In this document: positions 1 through 6,926 of the stretch, piece by piece
Layout: each line of letters starts with the position of its first letter
Numbering within the stretch: the first letter of the stretch is position 1
Assembly (NCBI GenBank): GCA_038240335.1
Contig: JBBSDV010000002.1
Coordinates: 1-46,385, forward strand
Direction of reading: 5' to 3'
Length of the DNA: 46,385 nt
From: JBBSDV01 sp038240335
GTDB taxonomy: Bacteria; Chloroflexota; Dehalococcoidia; DSTF01; JACRBR01
Translations under genes and position numbers: made by a program
The notes under the pieces: generated by a model
What the model was told of the DNA's origin: nothing
Databases searched by the model: none
Seen by the model: only the letters and a program-made list of their open reading frames with translations

Positions 1-92
1 ATTCGACGCTTATCATTGTGATTGTCGTGGCCGGCGTCATCGCGGTCGTCGCCGCCGCCGCGTTGTATCTGGCGTCACAGCGTCGCCGATGA
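1..92 (+). CDS. C-terminal end of a protein with a terminal membrane helix (partial)
   Basis: The frame ending with TGA at 90-92 enters from outside the window. Its last ~29 residues form one hydrophobic stretch (LIIVIVVAGVIAVVAAAAL) followed by a basic tail ending QRRR. This looks like a C-terminal membrane anchor with the tail on the cytoplasmic side. It lies 34 nt before the CopC/CopD fusion gene, so it may belong to the same copper or cell-envelope operon; YcnI-type proteins next to copC often end this way, but too little is visible to name it. Confidence 0.6.
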   Translation, partial: STLIIVIVVAGVIAVVAAAALYLASQRRR

Positions 93-126
93 GGCCGCAC
101 GCTGGCGCGGACCGTAGGAATGAAAG

Positions 127-2547
127 ATGATGATCGGCAGGCGCGGCACGGGTACAGGCGGCCGCATGCATAGACGACGGCTGCCCGCGCTCCTCGCCGC
201 CTTGCTCGTCGTCCTTGCGTGCATCGGTGCGCCCTTCGCGCCCCGCATCGCCTACGCGCATGCCTCGCTGATTCGTGCCAACCCTGCGAACAACGAGACG
301 TTGCGGCGGCCGCCGGCGCGCATCGTCCTCAACTTCAGCGAGGCGATCGAGCAGCGGCTCACGCAGATCCAGGTCGCCGACAACAACAAGAACCGCGTCG
401 ATGACGGACCGATCGCGTTCGACGACCGCGACCCGACGTTTGCCTCTATTGGCGTCAAGACGCTCGCCCCGGGCCTCTACTTCGTCAAGTGGAGCAACGT
501 ATCGACTGTCGATGGCCACCCCTACAACGGGCAGTACCCGTTCATCGTCCTCAATCCCGACGGCACCTTCCCCGCGGGCGTGTCGCTGCAATCGGCCGGC
601 ACCGCATCGACGGGCGGCGGCGGCCTCCTGCCGTACAAGATCGATATCGCCCTCAAGTGGATCGCCCTGCTCTCGCTCGCGATCGTCGCCGGCGCGGCGT
701 TCTTCCTGATCGCCGTTTTGCGCCCCGCCGCTCGCTTTCTCGAGGACGAAGAGTTTCTCCGCACAACCGACGCCTCCGAGCGTTGGGTCGTGAATCTCTC
801 ACACGTGCTCTTGCCCGCGTCGTTCATCGCCGGCGCGTTGCTCGTGCTCTTGACGGTCGATCGATTCGCCACGGACACGAGCTTGTGGGAGTACATCGCC
901 CACCTGCGGCCGGGCCAGTACCGAGCCGGACAACTCGTGTTGCTAGTGATCGCGTTGCTCGGCGCCGACCTTCTGTTCCTCGGCGGCAGCGATCGCAAGC
1001 GGAACGCCGGCATCGCGGTTCTGCTGTTCGCATCCGTTGCCGCTCTCTTCATGTACTCAATGACCAGCCACAGCGCCACGGGTCGCGGCGAATTTTGGGC
1101 CGTGTCTTCCGACTTCGTGCATCTCTTCGCATCGTCGACATGGCTCGGCGCGCTCGTCCTCCTCGTCCCGCTCCTCCGTTGGGCGCGACGCGAACTCGAT
1201 GACACGCAACGGTTCCTCTATCTCGCCAATGCATTCGATCGTTTCTCGATCATCGCCGGCATCAGCGTCATCGCCGTCCTCGCCAGCGGCACGTTCAACG
1301 CGCTCGTCGAGGTGCCGAATGCGAGCGCGATGATCGATACGACGTATGGCAAGGTGCTGCTCGCCAAGATCATCCTCATCCTCCCTCTGCTCGCGATCGC
1401 CGGCCTGAACGCGTTCTACCTCAAGCCGCGCCTCGTCGCCGTCATCGACGGCCTGTACCAGCAGGGCGGCACCGGCACCGAGCAACAGCGCTCGACATGG
1501 ATGCAGCAACTGTCCGCGCTTCAGCGCTGGCTGCCGAAGACGATATTGCTCGAGATCTTCCTCGTGCTCGCCGTGTTCGCCTCCGTCGCCGTGCTGAGTC
1601 AATCATCGACGGCAAAGGGAGAGATCGCGCAGGACAGGGCCTCCAGCGCAGCGCCCGCAAAGTTCGATCAAATTGCAGACGCTAACGGTGTGAAGCTGTC
1701 GCTCGAAGTCTCACCAGACCGCGTCGGTCTCAACCAGTACACGCTGTTGATCCAGAACGCCGACGGCACGCCGCTAGATACCGTCACACAGGCCCGACTG
1801 CGCTTCAGCTTCGACGACGTTCAGAACGCCGTCGCCCCGTCCGAGATCATCTTGAACAAGTTCGCGCCCGGCGACTTCCGCGGCGCCGGGTCGTACTTTA
1901 CGGAACCCGGTAACTGGCGCGCCGACGCCAACGTCCGTCGGTCGAGCGGAGACGACGTCACGCATGCGTTCGTCCTGCCGGTCGCCCGCGCCGCCGCGAC
2001 GCCCACGGCGGGCGGTTCGAGCATCTTTGAGCTGCCGTTCACCGCCTTGAATTGGAATGAGGTTGCCGGCGCGATCCTCGCTCTCCTCGGCGCCGCAATT
2101 CTGATCTACCGTCGGCAGTTGCACATTCTTCGCCCGCCGGCCTACCGCGTCGGCGTCACGATAGCCACGGCGCTACTGCTCGCGGGCGCAGTTCTCGCAT
2201 TCGGCGTCCATTCCGACTCGAAGCCCGTCGATGCCCGCGTCGGCAACCCCGTGCCCTCAAGCCCCGCCTCGATCGATCGCGGCAAGATGCTGTTCCAGCA
2301 GAACTGCGTCACCTGCCACGGCATCGATGGCCGCGGCGACGGGCCCGCATCCGTCAATCTCAGTCCCGCGCCATCGGACTTCCGGCTCCATATCCCCTTG
2401 CATACAGACCCCCAGTTCTACGCCTTCATCGCCGCCGGCTATCCCGGATCGGCAATGCCCTCGTTCAAGGATTCGTTCTCCGACACCGATATCTGGAACC
2501 TCGTCAACTTCCTCCGCTCCGCCTTCACCGAGGCGCCCACGCAGTAA
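127..2547 (+). CDS. CopC-CopD copper protein fused to a C-terminal cytochrome c domain
   Basis: 806 aa from the first ATG (a second ATG at 166 gives a more compact signal peptide). Residues ~20-44 are a signal peptide; cleavage after AYA would leave His45 as the mature N-terminus, as in CopC, where the N-terminal His and a later D-x-H (here D129-G-H131) bind Cu(II). Residues ~172-510 hold about eight membrane helices of the CopD type, followed by an extracytoplasmic beta-rich region (~525-650) and two more helices. The last ~95 residues are a cytochrome c domain with heme motif C727-VTC-H731 and a likely axial ligand Met777 in AMPSF. CopC-CopD fusions handle copper import or delivery; the heme domain suggests a link to respiratory oxidase assembly or redox control of copper. 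The latter is inference. Confidence 0.9.
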   Translation: MMIGRRGTGTGGRMHRRRLPALLAALLVVLACIGAPFAPRIAYAHASLIRANPANNETLRRPPARIVLNFSEAIEQRLTQIQVADNNKNRVDDGPIAFDDRDPTFASIGVKTLAPGLYFVKWSNVSTVDGHPYNGQYPFIVLNPDGTFPAGVSLQSAGTASTGGGGLLPYKIDIALKWIALLSLAIVAGAAFFLIAVLRPAARFLEDEEFLRTTDASERWVVNLSHVLLPASFIAGALLVLLTVDRFATDTSLWEYIAHLRPGQYRAGQLVLLVIALLGADLLFLGGSDRKRNAGIAVLLFASVAALFMYSMTSHSATGRGEFWAVSSDFVHLFASSTWLGALVLLVPLLRWARRELDDTQRFLYLANAFDRFSIIAGISVIAVLASGTFNALVEVPNASAMIDTTYGKVLLAKIILILPLLAIAGLNAFYLKPRLVAVIDGLYQQGGTGTEQQRSTWMQQLSALQRWLPKTILLEIFLVLAVFASVAVLSQSSTAKGEIAQDRASSAAPAKFDQIADANGVKLSLEVSPDRVGLNQYTLLIQNADGTPLDTVTQARLRFSFDDVQNAVAPSEIILNKFAPGDFRGAGSYFTEPGNWRADANVRRSSGDDVTHAFVLPVARAAATPTAGGSSIFELPFTALNWNEVAGAILALLGAAILIYRRQLHILRPPAYRVGVTIATALLLAGAVLAFGVHSDSKPVDARVGNPVPSSPASIDRGKMLFQQNCVTCHGIDGRGDGPASVNLSPAPSDFRLHIPLHTDPQFYAFIAAGYPGSAMPSFKDSFSDTDIWNLVNFLRSAFTEAPTQ

Positions 2548-2590
2548 CAACCGCGCGCCCCGCTCCGTAACGTCGCGCCGTCCGTCGCCA

Positions 2591-2619
2591 TTTACATCTG
2601 ACGGCGACCAGCCTAGACT
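2591..2619 (+). promoter_or_regulatory. Predicted promoter of the gltD-like gene
   Basis: TTTACA (2591-2596) and TAGACT (2614-2619) are separated by 17 bp, a sigma-70/SigA-type arrangement. It lies 50 bp before the ATG at 2669 in the only gap between the CopC/CopD gene and the next reading frame. Confidence 0.45.
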
Positions 2620-2668
2620 TGTGTACTCCGCGCGCACGTGCGCCGGGGACAGCATCGAGGCTCCGATC

Positions 2669-4123
2669 ATGGCCAAGGACACCGAAGTTCAGCGCCGCCT
2701 CGCGATCTCGCGCGTCCCGATTAACAAGCAGGATCCCGCCGTCCGCACGAAGAACTGGGACGAGGTCTTCCTCGGCTTCGATATCGAGGCGGCGAAGATC
2801 GAGGCATCACGCTGCATCCAGTGCCCGACCGCCCCCTGCCAGCAGGCCTGCCCCGTCGGCAACGACATCCCCGGCGCATTCAAGCTGCTCGAGATCGGCG
2901 ACGCGGACGGCGCGGCGAACAAGTTTCGCGAGACCAGCAACCTGCCCGAGCTGTGCGGCCGCCTTTGCCCCCAGGAGCGCCTCTGCGAGGGCGAATGCGT
3001 CGTCGCTTTCGCAATCCGCCCCGACATGCATCAGGAGCCACCGGTATCGATCGGCAAGCTCGAGGCCTTCGTTACCGACTACCAGCGCAAGACCGTCGGC
3101 ATCCCGCTGCCCGTCCTGCCCGCGCCGACCGGCTTTCGCGTCGCCGTCGTCGGCGCCGGCCCCGCCGGCATGGCCGTCGCCGAAGAACTCGCAAAACTCG
3201 GTCACTCGTGCGTCATGTACGACGCCTGGCCAGAGCCCGGTGGCATCCTGCTCTACGGCATTCCCAACTTCAAGCTCAGCAAGGAAGTGCTGCAGGACAA
3301 GCTGCGCTACCTCGACCGCCTCGGCATCGGCTTCGTCGGTAACACATGGATCGGGAAAGACGTCACGATCGACGATCTCTTCGCGCAGGGCTTCCATTCG
3401 GTGTTCGTCGGCACCGGCGCCGGTCTGGGCGGCTCGCTCGCGATTCCTGGGGAGGAGTACACCGGCATCTTCGCCGCGACGGAGTTCCTCGTCCGCGGCA
3501 ACCTGCGCCCGGAGCAGCTGCCCGAGCACATGCGCGAGACCCTCGATCCCGGCGCCAATGTCGTCGTTATCGGCGGCGGCGATACCTCCATGGACTGCGT
3601 GCGCACCGCCGTGCGCCTCGGCTCCCAGCACGTCACCTGCATCTACCGCCGCACCGAGACAGAGATGCTCGGCCGTCAGGAGGAGCGTCAGCACGCCCGC
3701 GACGAGGGAGTCGACTTTCAGTTCCTGACGATCCCCCTGCGCTTCATCGGCAACGCCGAAGGCCACGTCACCGGCGTCGAGTGCCAGCGCATGGCGCTCG
3801 GCGAGCCGGACGAGTCCGGACGGCGCCGCCCCGTACCCGTACCCCACTCCGAGTTCATCATCGACGCCGACACGGTCGCCGTCGCCATCGGCTACAACGC
3901 CGACCCCATCATCAAGGATGCCGCGCCCGGCGTCTCGACGAACAGGTGGAATCTCGTCGAGGTGCATCCCGATACATTCATGACGAGCCGCGCCGGCGTC
4001 TTCGCCGGCGGCGACAACGTCAACGGCGCAGACCTCGTCGTCACCGCCCTCGCCGACGGCCGCCGCGCCGCCCTCGCCATCCACGACTACCTGGACTCCC
4101 TCTCCCCGCCCGATCTCCCCTAG
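2669..4123 (+). CDS. gltD: Glutamate synthase small subunit-like NAD(P)H flavoprotein
   Basis: 484 aa. The ATG at 2669 has GAGG 8 nt upstream; the frame is open further upstream but there it overlaps the preceding gene. The N-terminus is a Fer4_20 domain with eight Cys in the GltD pattern (C49, C52, C57, C61, C96, C100, C106, C110) for two 4Fe-4S clusters. The FAD motif VGAGPAGMA is at 161-169, the NADPH-binding motif IGGGDTSMD near 301-309, and the closing motif FAGGDNVNGADLV near the C-terminus. In GltBD the small subunit passes NADPH electrons to the large subunit. No gltB is in the window, so it may partner a distant GltB or be one of the stand-alone members of this family (NfnB- or PreT-like). 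The family is certain; the partner is not. Confidence 0.88.
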   Translation: MAKDTEVQRRLAISRVPINKQDPAVRTKNWDEVFLGFDIEAAKIEASRCIQCPTAPCQQACPVGNDIPGAFKLLEIGDADGAANKFRETSNLPELCGRLCPQERLCEGECVVAFAIRPDMHQEPPVSIGKLEAFVTDYQRKTVGIPLPVLPAPTGFRVAVVGAGPAGMAVAEELAKLGHSCVMYDAWPEPGGILLYGIPNFKLSKEVLQDKLRYLDRLGIGFVGNTWIGKDVTIDDLFAQGFHSVFVGTGAGLGGSLAIPGEEYTGIFAATEFLVRGNLRPEQLPEHMRETLDPGANVVVIGGGDTSMDCVRTAVRLGSQHVTCIYRRTETEMLGRQEERQHARDEGVDFQFLTIPLRFIGNAEGHVTGVECQRMALGEPDESGRRRPVPVPHSEFIIDADTVAVAIGYNADPIIKDAAPGVSTNRWNLVEVHPDTFMTSRAGVFAGGDNVNGADLVVTALADGRRAALAIHDYLDSLSPPDLP

Positions 4124-4280
4124 CCGCCACGTCTCCGGTCGCCGGGCAATGTGACGTGCCAACCCCAACCTGCCCCCTAATCACCGGATCTCCGGTCGCC
4201 GGGCAGTGACGCGCGAACCCCAATCTGCCCCTAACCGCCAGGTCTCCGATCGCCGGGCAATGTGACGCGCCAACCTGAGG
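4121..4280 (+). repeat. Tandem intergenic repeat, about 55 bp x 2.9
   Basis: Three consecutive copies begin at 4121 (the gltD stop codon), 4178 and 4232. Each starts TA(A/G), then has CTCCGGTCGCCGGGCA (CTCCGATCGCCGGGCA in copy 3), a GTGACG word and, in copies 1 and 2, AACCCCAA(C/T)CTGCCCC. Copy 3 lacks the last dozen bases. The first copy overlaps the gltD stop. No coding role is apparent. Confidence 0.75.
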
Positions 4281-4410
4281 GCGGGAGCGCAGAGGGCGCA
4301 GCGCCTCTGCCGGGGGCCTGGGGGTGTCCCCCAGCAACCTCTTTCTTCTTCTCAAAAATTGTGTATCCGCGTACGCGCGAGCGGACACGGCGAATGAGGC
4401 GAGAAGCCGC
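4277..4410 (+). repeat. Dispersed intergenic repeat, copy A
   Basis: The stretch contains an imperfect palindrome (GCAGAGGGCGCAGCGCCTCTGC), then GGGGGTGTCCCCCAG, AACCTC, a pyrimidine tract, and a tail with CGGACACGGCGAA. The same order of words appears at 31606-31765: GGGAG(T)GCAGAG, AGCGCC, AACCTC, an A/T-rich run, and GTACGCG followed by CGGACACGGCGAA. This is a mobile or amplified non-coding family rather than a gene. Confidence 0.6.
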
Positions 4411-4467
4411 GGCGACTGCCGGCCGCCGTGAACAGGGGTTCCGGGGTGTCCCCCGGATGGAGAGAAT

Positions 4468-4503
4468 GAAATAGCCCGGCCCCTCGAAGGGCCGGGCTAT
4501 TTC
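4468..4503 (-). terminator. Strong hairpin, probable intrinsic terminator
   Basis: Perfect 15-bp stem (4468-4482 with 4489-4503; arm GAAATAGCCCGGCCC) and a 6-nt loop. On the minus strand it is followed by a T-rich sequence (ATTTCATTCTC), and it sits 50 bp beyond the stop codon of the small minus-strand ORF at 4553. It could also stop plus-strand transcripts from gltD. Confidence 0.6.
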
Positions 4504-4552
4504 GACTGTGTTGCCAGGCCTGCTGCCCGGCTTCCGCTCTCGGGAGCGCCTG

Positions 4553-4621
4553 CTAGCAGGATACCCCCGAGGTGTTGCGGTCGTCGTTCGGCAAACAGGC
4601 CTTACAACTATCACTATGCAT
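4553..4621 (-). CDS. Possible 22-residue cysteine-containing peptide
   Basis: A tiny ORF starts at 4621 with a full anti-16S match (AGGAGGTGAT at 4637-4628) exactly 6 nt before its ATG, the strongest Shine-Dalgarno site seen in the window. The peptide begins MHSDSCKACLPNDD and ends SGVSC; it has a CxxC (C6, C9) and a C-terminal Cys22, and no hydrophobic segment. A promoter lies just upstream (4650-4677) and a strong hairpin terminator downstream (4468-4503), so it has the layout of a complete monocistronic gene of about 170 nt. No family is recognised. It may be a translated small protein, a peptide precursor, or a small RNA whose SD match is coincidental. The same strand is open in frame further upstream (to 4783), but without comparable signals. 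Confidence 0.45.
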   Translation of the reverse strand: MHSDSCKACLPNDDRNTSGVSC

Positions 4622-4649
4622 ATCCGCATCACCTCCTTTCCTAGAGATC

Positions 4650-4677
4650 AGCATATCAAGCCCCCAAAAAAGATCAA
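4650..4677 (-). promoter_or_regulatory. Predicted promoter for the 22-residue ORF
   Basis: On the minus strand TTGATC (4677-4672) and TATGCT (4655-4650) are separated by 16 bp. Initiation near 4643 would give a leader of about 20 nt that contains little besides the Shine-Dalgarno site. Confidence 0.4.
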
Positions 4678-4679
4678 GC

Positions 4680-5020
4680 CGCAGAGGACATACTCCCAAT
4701 CGCCACAAACGCCGCCACCCCAACGCGAGCCTCCGCACGGCGTCACCGCGCGTCCTCGATGTTTGTTTGTCAACCACCGTCACAGGAGCTACGCCCGCCC
4801 CCGGGACGAAAGCCCACTCCAGTCAGGCAGCCGTTGACCGAGATAGTGCTTCGAGGAACCAGACGCGTTGACGACTAGCACGATCGCCGCCACGAGGCGC
4901 GTGCCCGGTACCGGTATAGGGCACGATTCGCGGCCAAGGGGGTCAGGCGGGACCAACTTTTTTTTGCTGCATATTGCAAATCGTATTGTTAAAGAGCAAG
5001 AGCCGTTCACACAACCGTAA
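4680..5020. other. Gap without recognisable gene
   Basis: No reading frame here resembles a protein. It contains an A-rich patch and, at about 4937-4966, the word AAGGGGGTCAGGCGGGACCA followed by a run of eight T. GGGGTCAGG-type words near T runs are common in REP-like intergenic repeats of other genomes, so this may be a decayed repeat; that comparison is from memory. Confidence 0.4.
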
Positions 5021-5428
5021 CTACCGCGAGCATCCAGAACCGCCGTTGTCTAACAGCACGACTGGTGGGCCATGAAGACACTCGTTTGTCTCAGCGATGA
5101 TGCCAGAAACCGGCAGAGCTGAGAACCCGGCGAGCAGGAACGCGACTAGTAGGGATATGAGCGGGTTAACGTCGGTCGCACGCGCAGATCCAATACACCC
5201 GCCCACGAGCAAAAGACCGCTAGCCGCAAGGCCAAGCCAGAACAGCACGCTCTCTGCCAGAACGACGCCGTCTGACGGGTGCCGCCCAATCGCCCCAACG
5301 AGCGCATAGAACCCCATGAGCATGATCGCGAGGGCGAATAGCGCGCCCGCGAACGCCACGCATCCTACGATGAACGACAGCAGCAGTTCGCTCACCTTCA
5401 CGCTTCTAAACTCATTCGACTCACTCAC
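5021..5428 (-). CDS. Small membrane protein, third tandem paralog
   Basis: 135 aa, start MSESNEFRSV. About four hydrophobic segments: ~13-42, ~58-80 and a pair ending near 110. After the conserved-looking VNPLISLLVAFLLAGFSAL comes a short extracytoplasmic tail with two Cys (NEC and SGCSR at the end). The same architecture and the N-P/V-x-I-A/S core recur in the two genes upstream (5421-5795 and 5842-6207), so the three look like diverged duplicates. Its start overlaps the end of the upstream gene by 8 nt, implying translational coupling. Last gene of a five-gene minus-strand cassette. No known family recognised. Confidence 0.75.
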   Translation of the reverse strand: MSESNEFRSVKVSELLLSFIVGCVAFAGALFALAIMLMGFYALVGAIGRHPSDGVVLAESVLFWLGLAASGLLLVGGCIGSARATDVNPLISLLVAFLLAGFSALPVSGIIAETNECLHGPPVVLLDNGGSGCSR

Positions 5429-5795
5429 CGTGTGAGCACCTATGTTCCCCTGTGTCGGGGAACGATGCTCGGACCGTGCAGTCGCCGTAAATCGAGACGC
5501 AACTGAAGAGCCACAACGCTGCGAGTCCCGTCAGTACCACCGCGACGGCAAGCGCGATCCACGGATTTGCGCGCAGCCGCTTGGACAACCGTACGGGGCC
5601 AGTGACGAGCACCACCAGCGATACGAGCACAACCGCGACGAAGAGGCCGACCGCGAGGGAACCTCGCACTACCTCGTAGTTGTCCGTGTCGAGCCCCCGG
5701 AAGGAGGCGTAGAACGCGACCAGCAACACCCATGCGAGCACCCCCTCGGCCACAAACGTCGTCACACCGAGCGCGACACTGCGCACTGCGGTCAT
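5421..5795 (-). CDS. Small membrane protein, second tandem paralog
   Basis: 124 aa from the ATG at 5795 (MTAVRSVALG), preceded by GGAAGA a few bases upstream; an in-frame start 63 nt earlier exists but overlaps the previous gene and lacks a ribosome site. Four membrane segments: ~8-30, ~42-66 and ~75-100. The core ANPWIALAVAVVLTGLAALW is followed by an extracytoplasmic tail with C in YGDC and C in HRC near the end. It corresponds segment by segment to its neighbours at 5021-5428 and 5842-6207. Function unknown; the Cys pair may form a disulfide outside the cell (inference). Confidence 0.75.
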   Translation of the reverse strand: MTAVRSVALGVTTFVAEGVLAWVLLVAFYASFRGLDTDNYEVVRGSLAVGLFVAVVLVSLVVLVTGPVRLSKRLRANPWIALAVAVVLTGLAALWLFSCVSIYGDCTVRASFPDTGEHRCSHGE

Positions 5796-5841
5796 TATTC
5801 TTCCACCCGAAGCTCGATTCGTCGTAGTGCATGCGTTCGCG

Positions 5842-6207
5842 CTATCGAGTGCAAGCATCGACGGCGTACGGGATGCTCACGTGAAAATCGCAGCTGTTGA
5901 AGATTGACGTTACGAGAAGGAGAAAGTGCAAACCGGCACCCGCAAGAAGCATGGCGCATGCGAATGCGATCCAAACGTTCATCCTCCAGCGTCGGGCACA
6001 GAACATCGGCACCCCGAATAGTACCGTCGCCCCGCTCACTAATGTGATCGTCAACACGAGACAGGCCGAGACCGTTCGCGCCGCCGTGCCGGATGGTTCC
6101 AGCGCAGAGAGCCCCAGTCGGGATCCAAGCAGCGCCGCGTAGCTCGTTATCGCGGCGAGCGCGAACGTGCCGACCCCAATCGCGATACTCGCGACGTTGC
6201 GTCCCAT
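5842..6207 (-). CDS. Small membrane protein, first tandem paralog
   Basis: 121 aa, four predicted membrane segments (~8-30, ~45-68, ~75-100). The motif RMNVWIAFACAMLLAGAGL matches the position and pattern of ANPWIALAVAVVLTGLAAL in the next gene; two Cys (NSC and DAC) close the short tail. Its ATG follows the stop codon of the upstream anchored protein with no gap (TAA ATG). Part of the 7739 to 5021 cassette. No recognised family. Confidence 0.75.
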   Translation of the reverse strand: MGRNVASIAIGVGTFALAAITSYAALLGSRLGLSALEPSGTAARTVSACLVLTITLVSGATVLFGVPMFCARRWRMNVWIAFACAMLLAGAGLHFLLLVTSIFNSCDFHVSIPYAVDACTR

Positions 6208-6909
6208 TTAACAGGATGTTTTCTTGCCCTGCTTCACCTTCGACCCGTCGCTGAAACGATCACTCGACGTCAACTGCGATGCCAGAGCGTTTGCGCCCTC
6301 GATTACTTCCGCCGCTCGCGCGGCCTGGGCGGTTCCGGCGCTATTGCCGCCGCTGCCCCCAATCAAGACCTTGAACAGCGGAGCCTCGATCTGAATGCTG
6401 CCTTCGTATAGTTCACTCGCGGCCGTGCCACGGATGGCGAAGTGTCGCTTCTTGGCATCCTCGATGATCGGAGTCGAGCACGCCGGCTCGACTGAGACTT
6501 GCACAGGTATCAGACAGGAGCCATGCTCGTTGTCCCCCGGCCGACAGGTTCCGTAGTAGATGTAGAAATGGTCTGTCGCCGGAATACCGTAACTACTCGC
6601 GGCCGTCGTGACGTGTTCACATCCAGTGAGTGGAAGCCCCTCGAAGTCTTCTCCCAGCCATACGAGGGGGTAGTCGTCGAACGACTTCATCAGTTGCTTG
6701 CATTTCACGGGGTCGGTCGCCTGAGATGGCGACGTCGACCCCGCGCCCGTGCCCGGCGTGGGATCTGTAACCGGATCAGCCGTGACCGACGCCGGTGAGA
6801 GGCGAGGATAGACAGCGGATCGGAACGCGAAGCCGAATGCGAGCGCGAACATGCCCACACCCAGAAAGACGATACCGCTTCGAAGGCGATGGGATTTGAA
6901 TCGATGCAC
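6208..6909 (-). CDS. Anchored extracytoplasmic Cys-rich protein of unknown function
   Basis: 233 aa with a GTG start at 6909, GGAGGT three bases upstream, and 17 nt after the preceding gene's stop. One N-terminal membrane helix (~13-30), then a Pro/Thr/Gly/Ser-rich linker (~38-63) and a compact domain (~65-165) with the words WLGEDFEGLPLTGC, YYGTCRPGDNEHGSC and VSVEPAC. Secreted actinobacterial and Chloroflexota proteins of unknown function carry a similar YWLG..F.GLPLT / YG.C / GC..P.QV pattern; this is recollection, not a search. The C-terminal part is Ala/Gly-rich and ends KKTSC. The frame stays open upstream to 7146 but there it lies over the previous gene and is not used. Confidence 0.75.
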   Translation of the reverse strand: MHRFKSHRLRSGIVFLGVGMFALAFGFAFRSAVYPRLSPASVTADPVTDPTPGTGAGSTSPSQATDPVKCKQLMKSFDDYPLVWLGEDFEGLPLTGCEHVTTAASSYGIPATDHFYIYYGTCRPGDNEHGSCLIPVQVSVEPACSTPIIEDAKKRHFAIRGTAASELYEGSIQIEAPLFKVLIGGSGGNSAGTAQAARAAEVIEGANALASQLTSSDRFSDGSKVKQGKKTSC

Positions 6910-6926
6910 GCGACCTCCGTCAGAAC

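Noticed and set aside
2807..4168. 453-residue minus-strand frame opposite gltD
   Set aside because: It mirrors a well-supported gene and reads as Val/Asp/Ala/Gly-rich sequence typical of antisense frames in GC-rich DNA.
4626..4640. Plus-strand resemblance to the 3' end of 16S rRNA (ATCACCTCCTTTC)
   Set aside because: No other 16S sequence lies upstream; the match is explained by a Shine-Dalgarno sequence on the minus strand.
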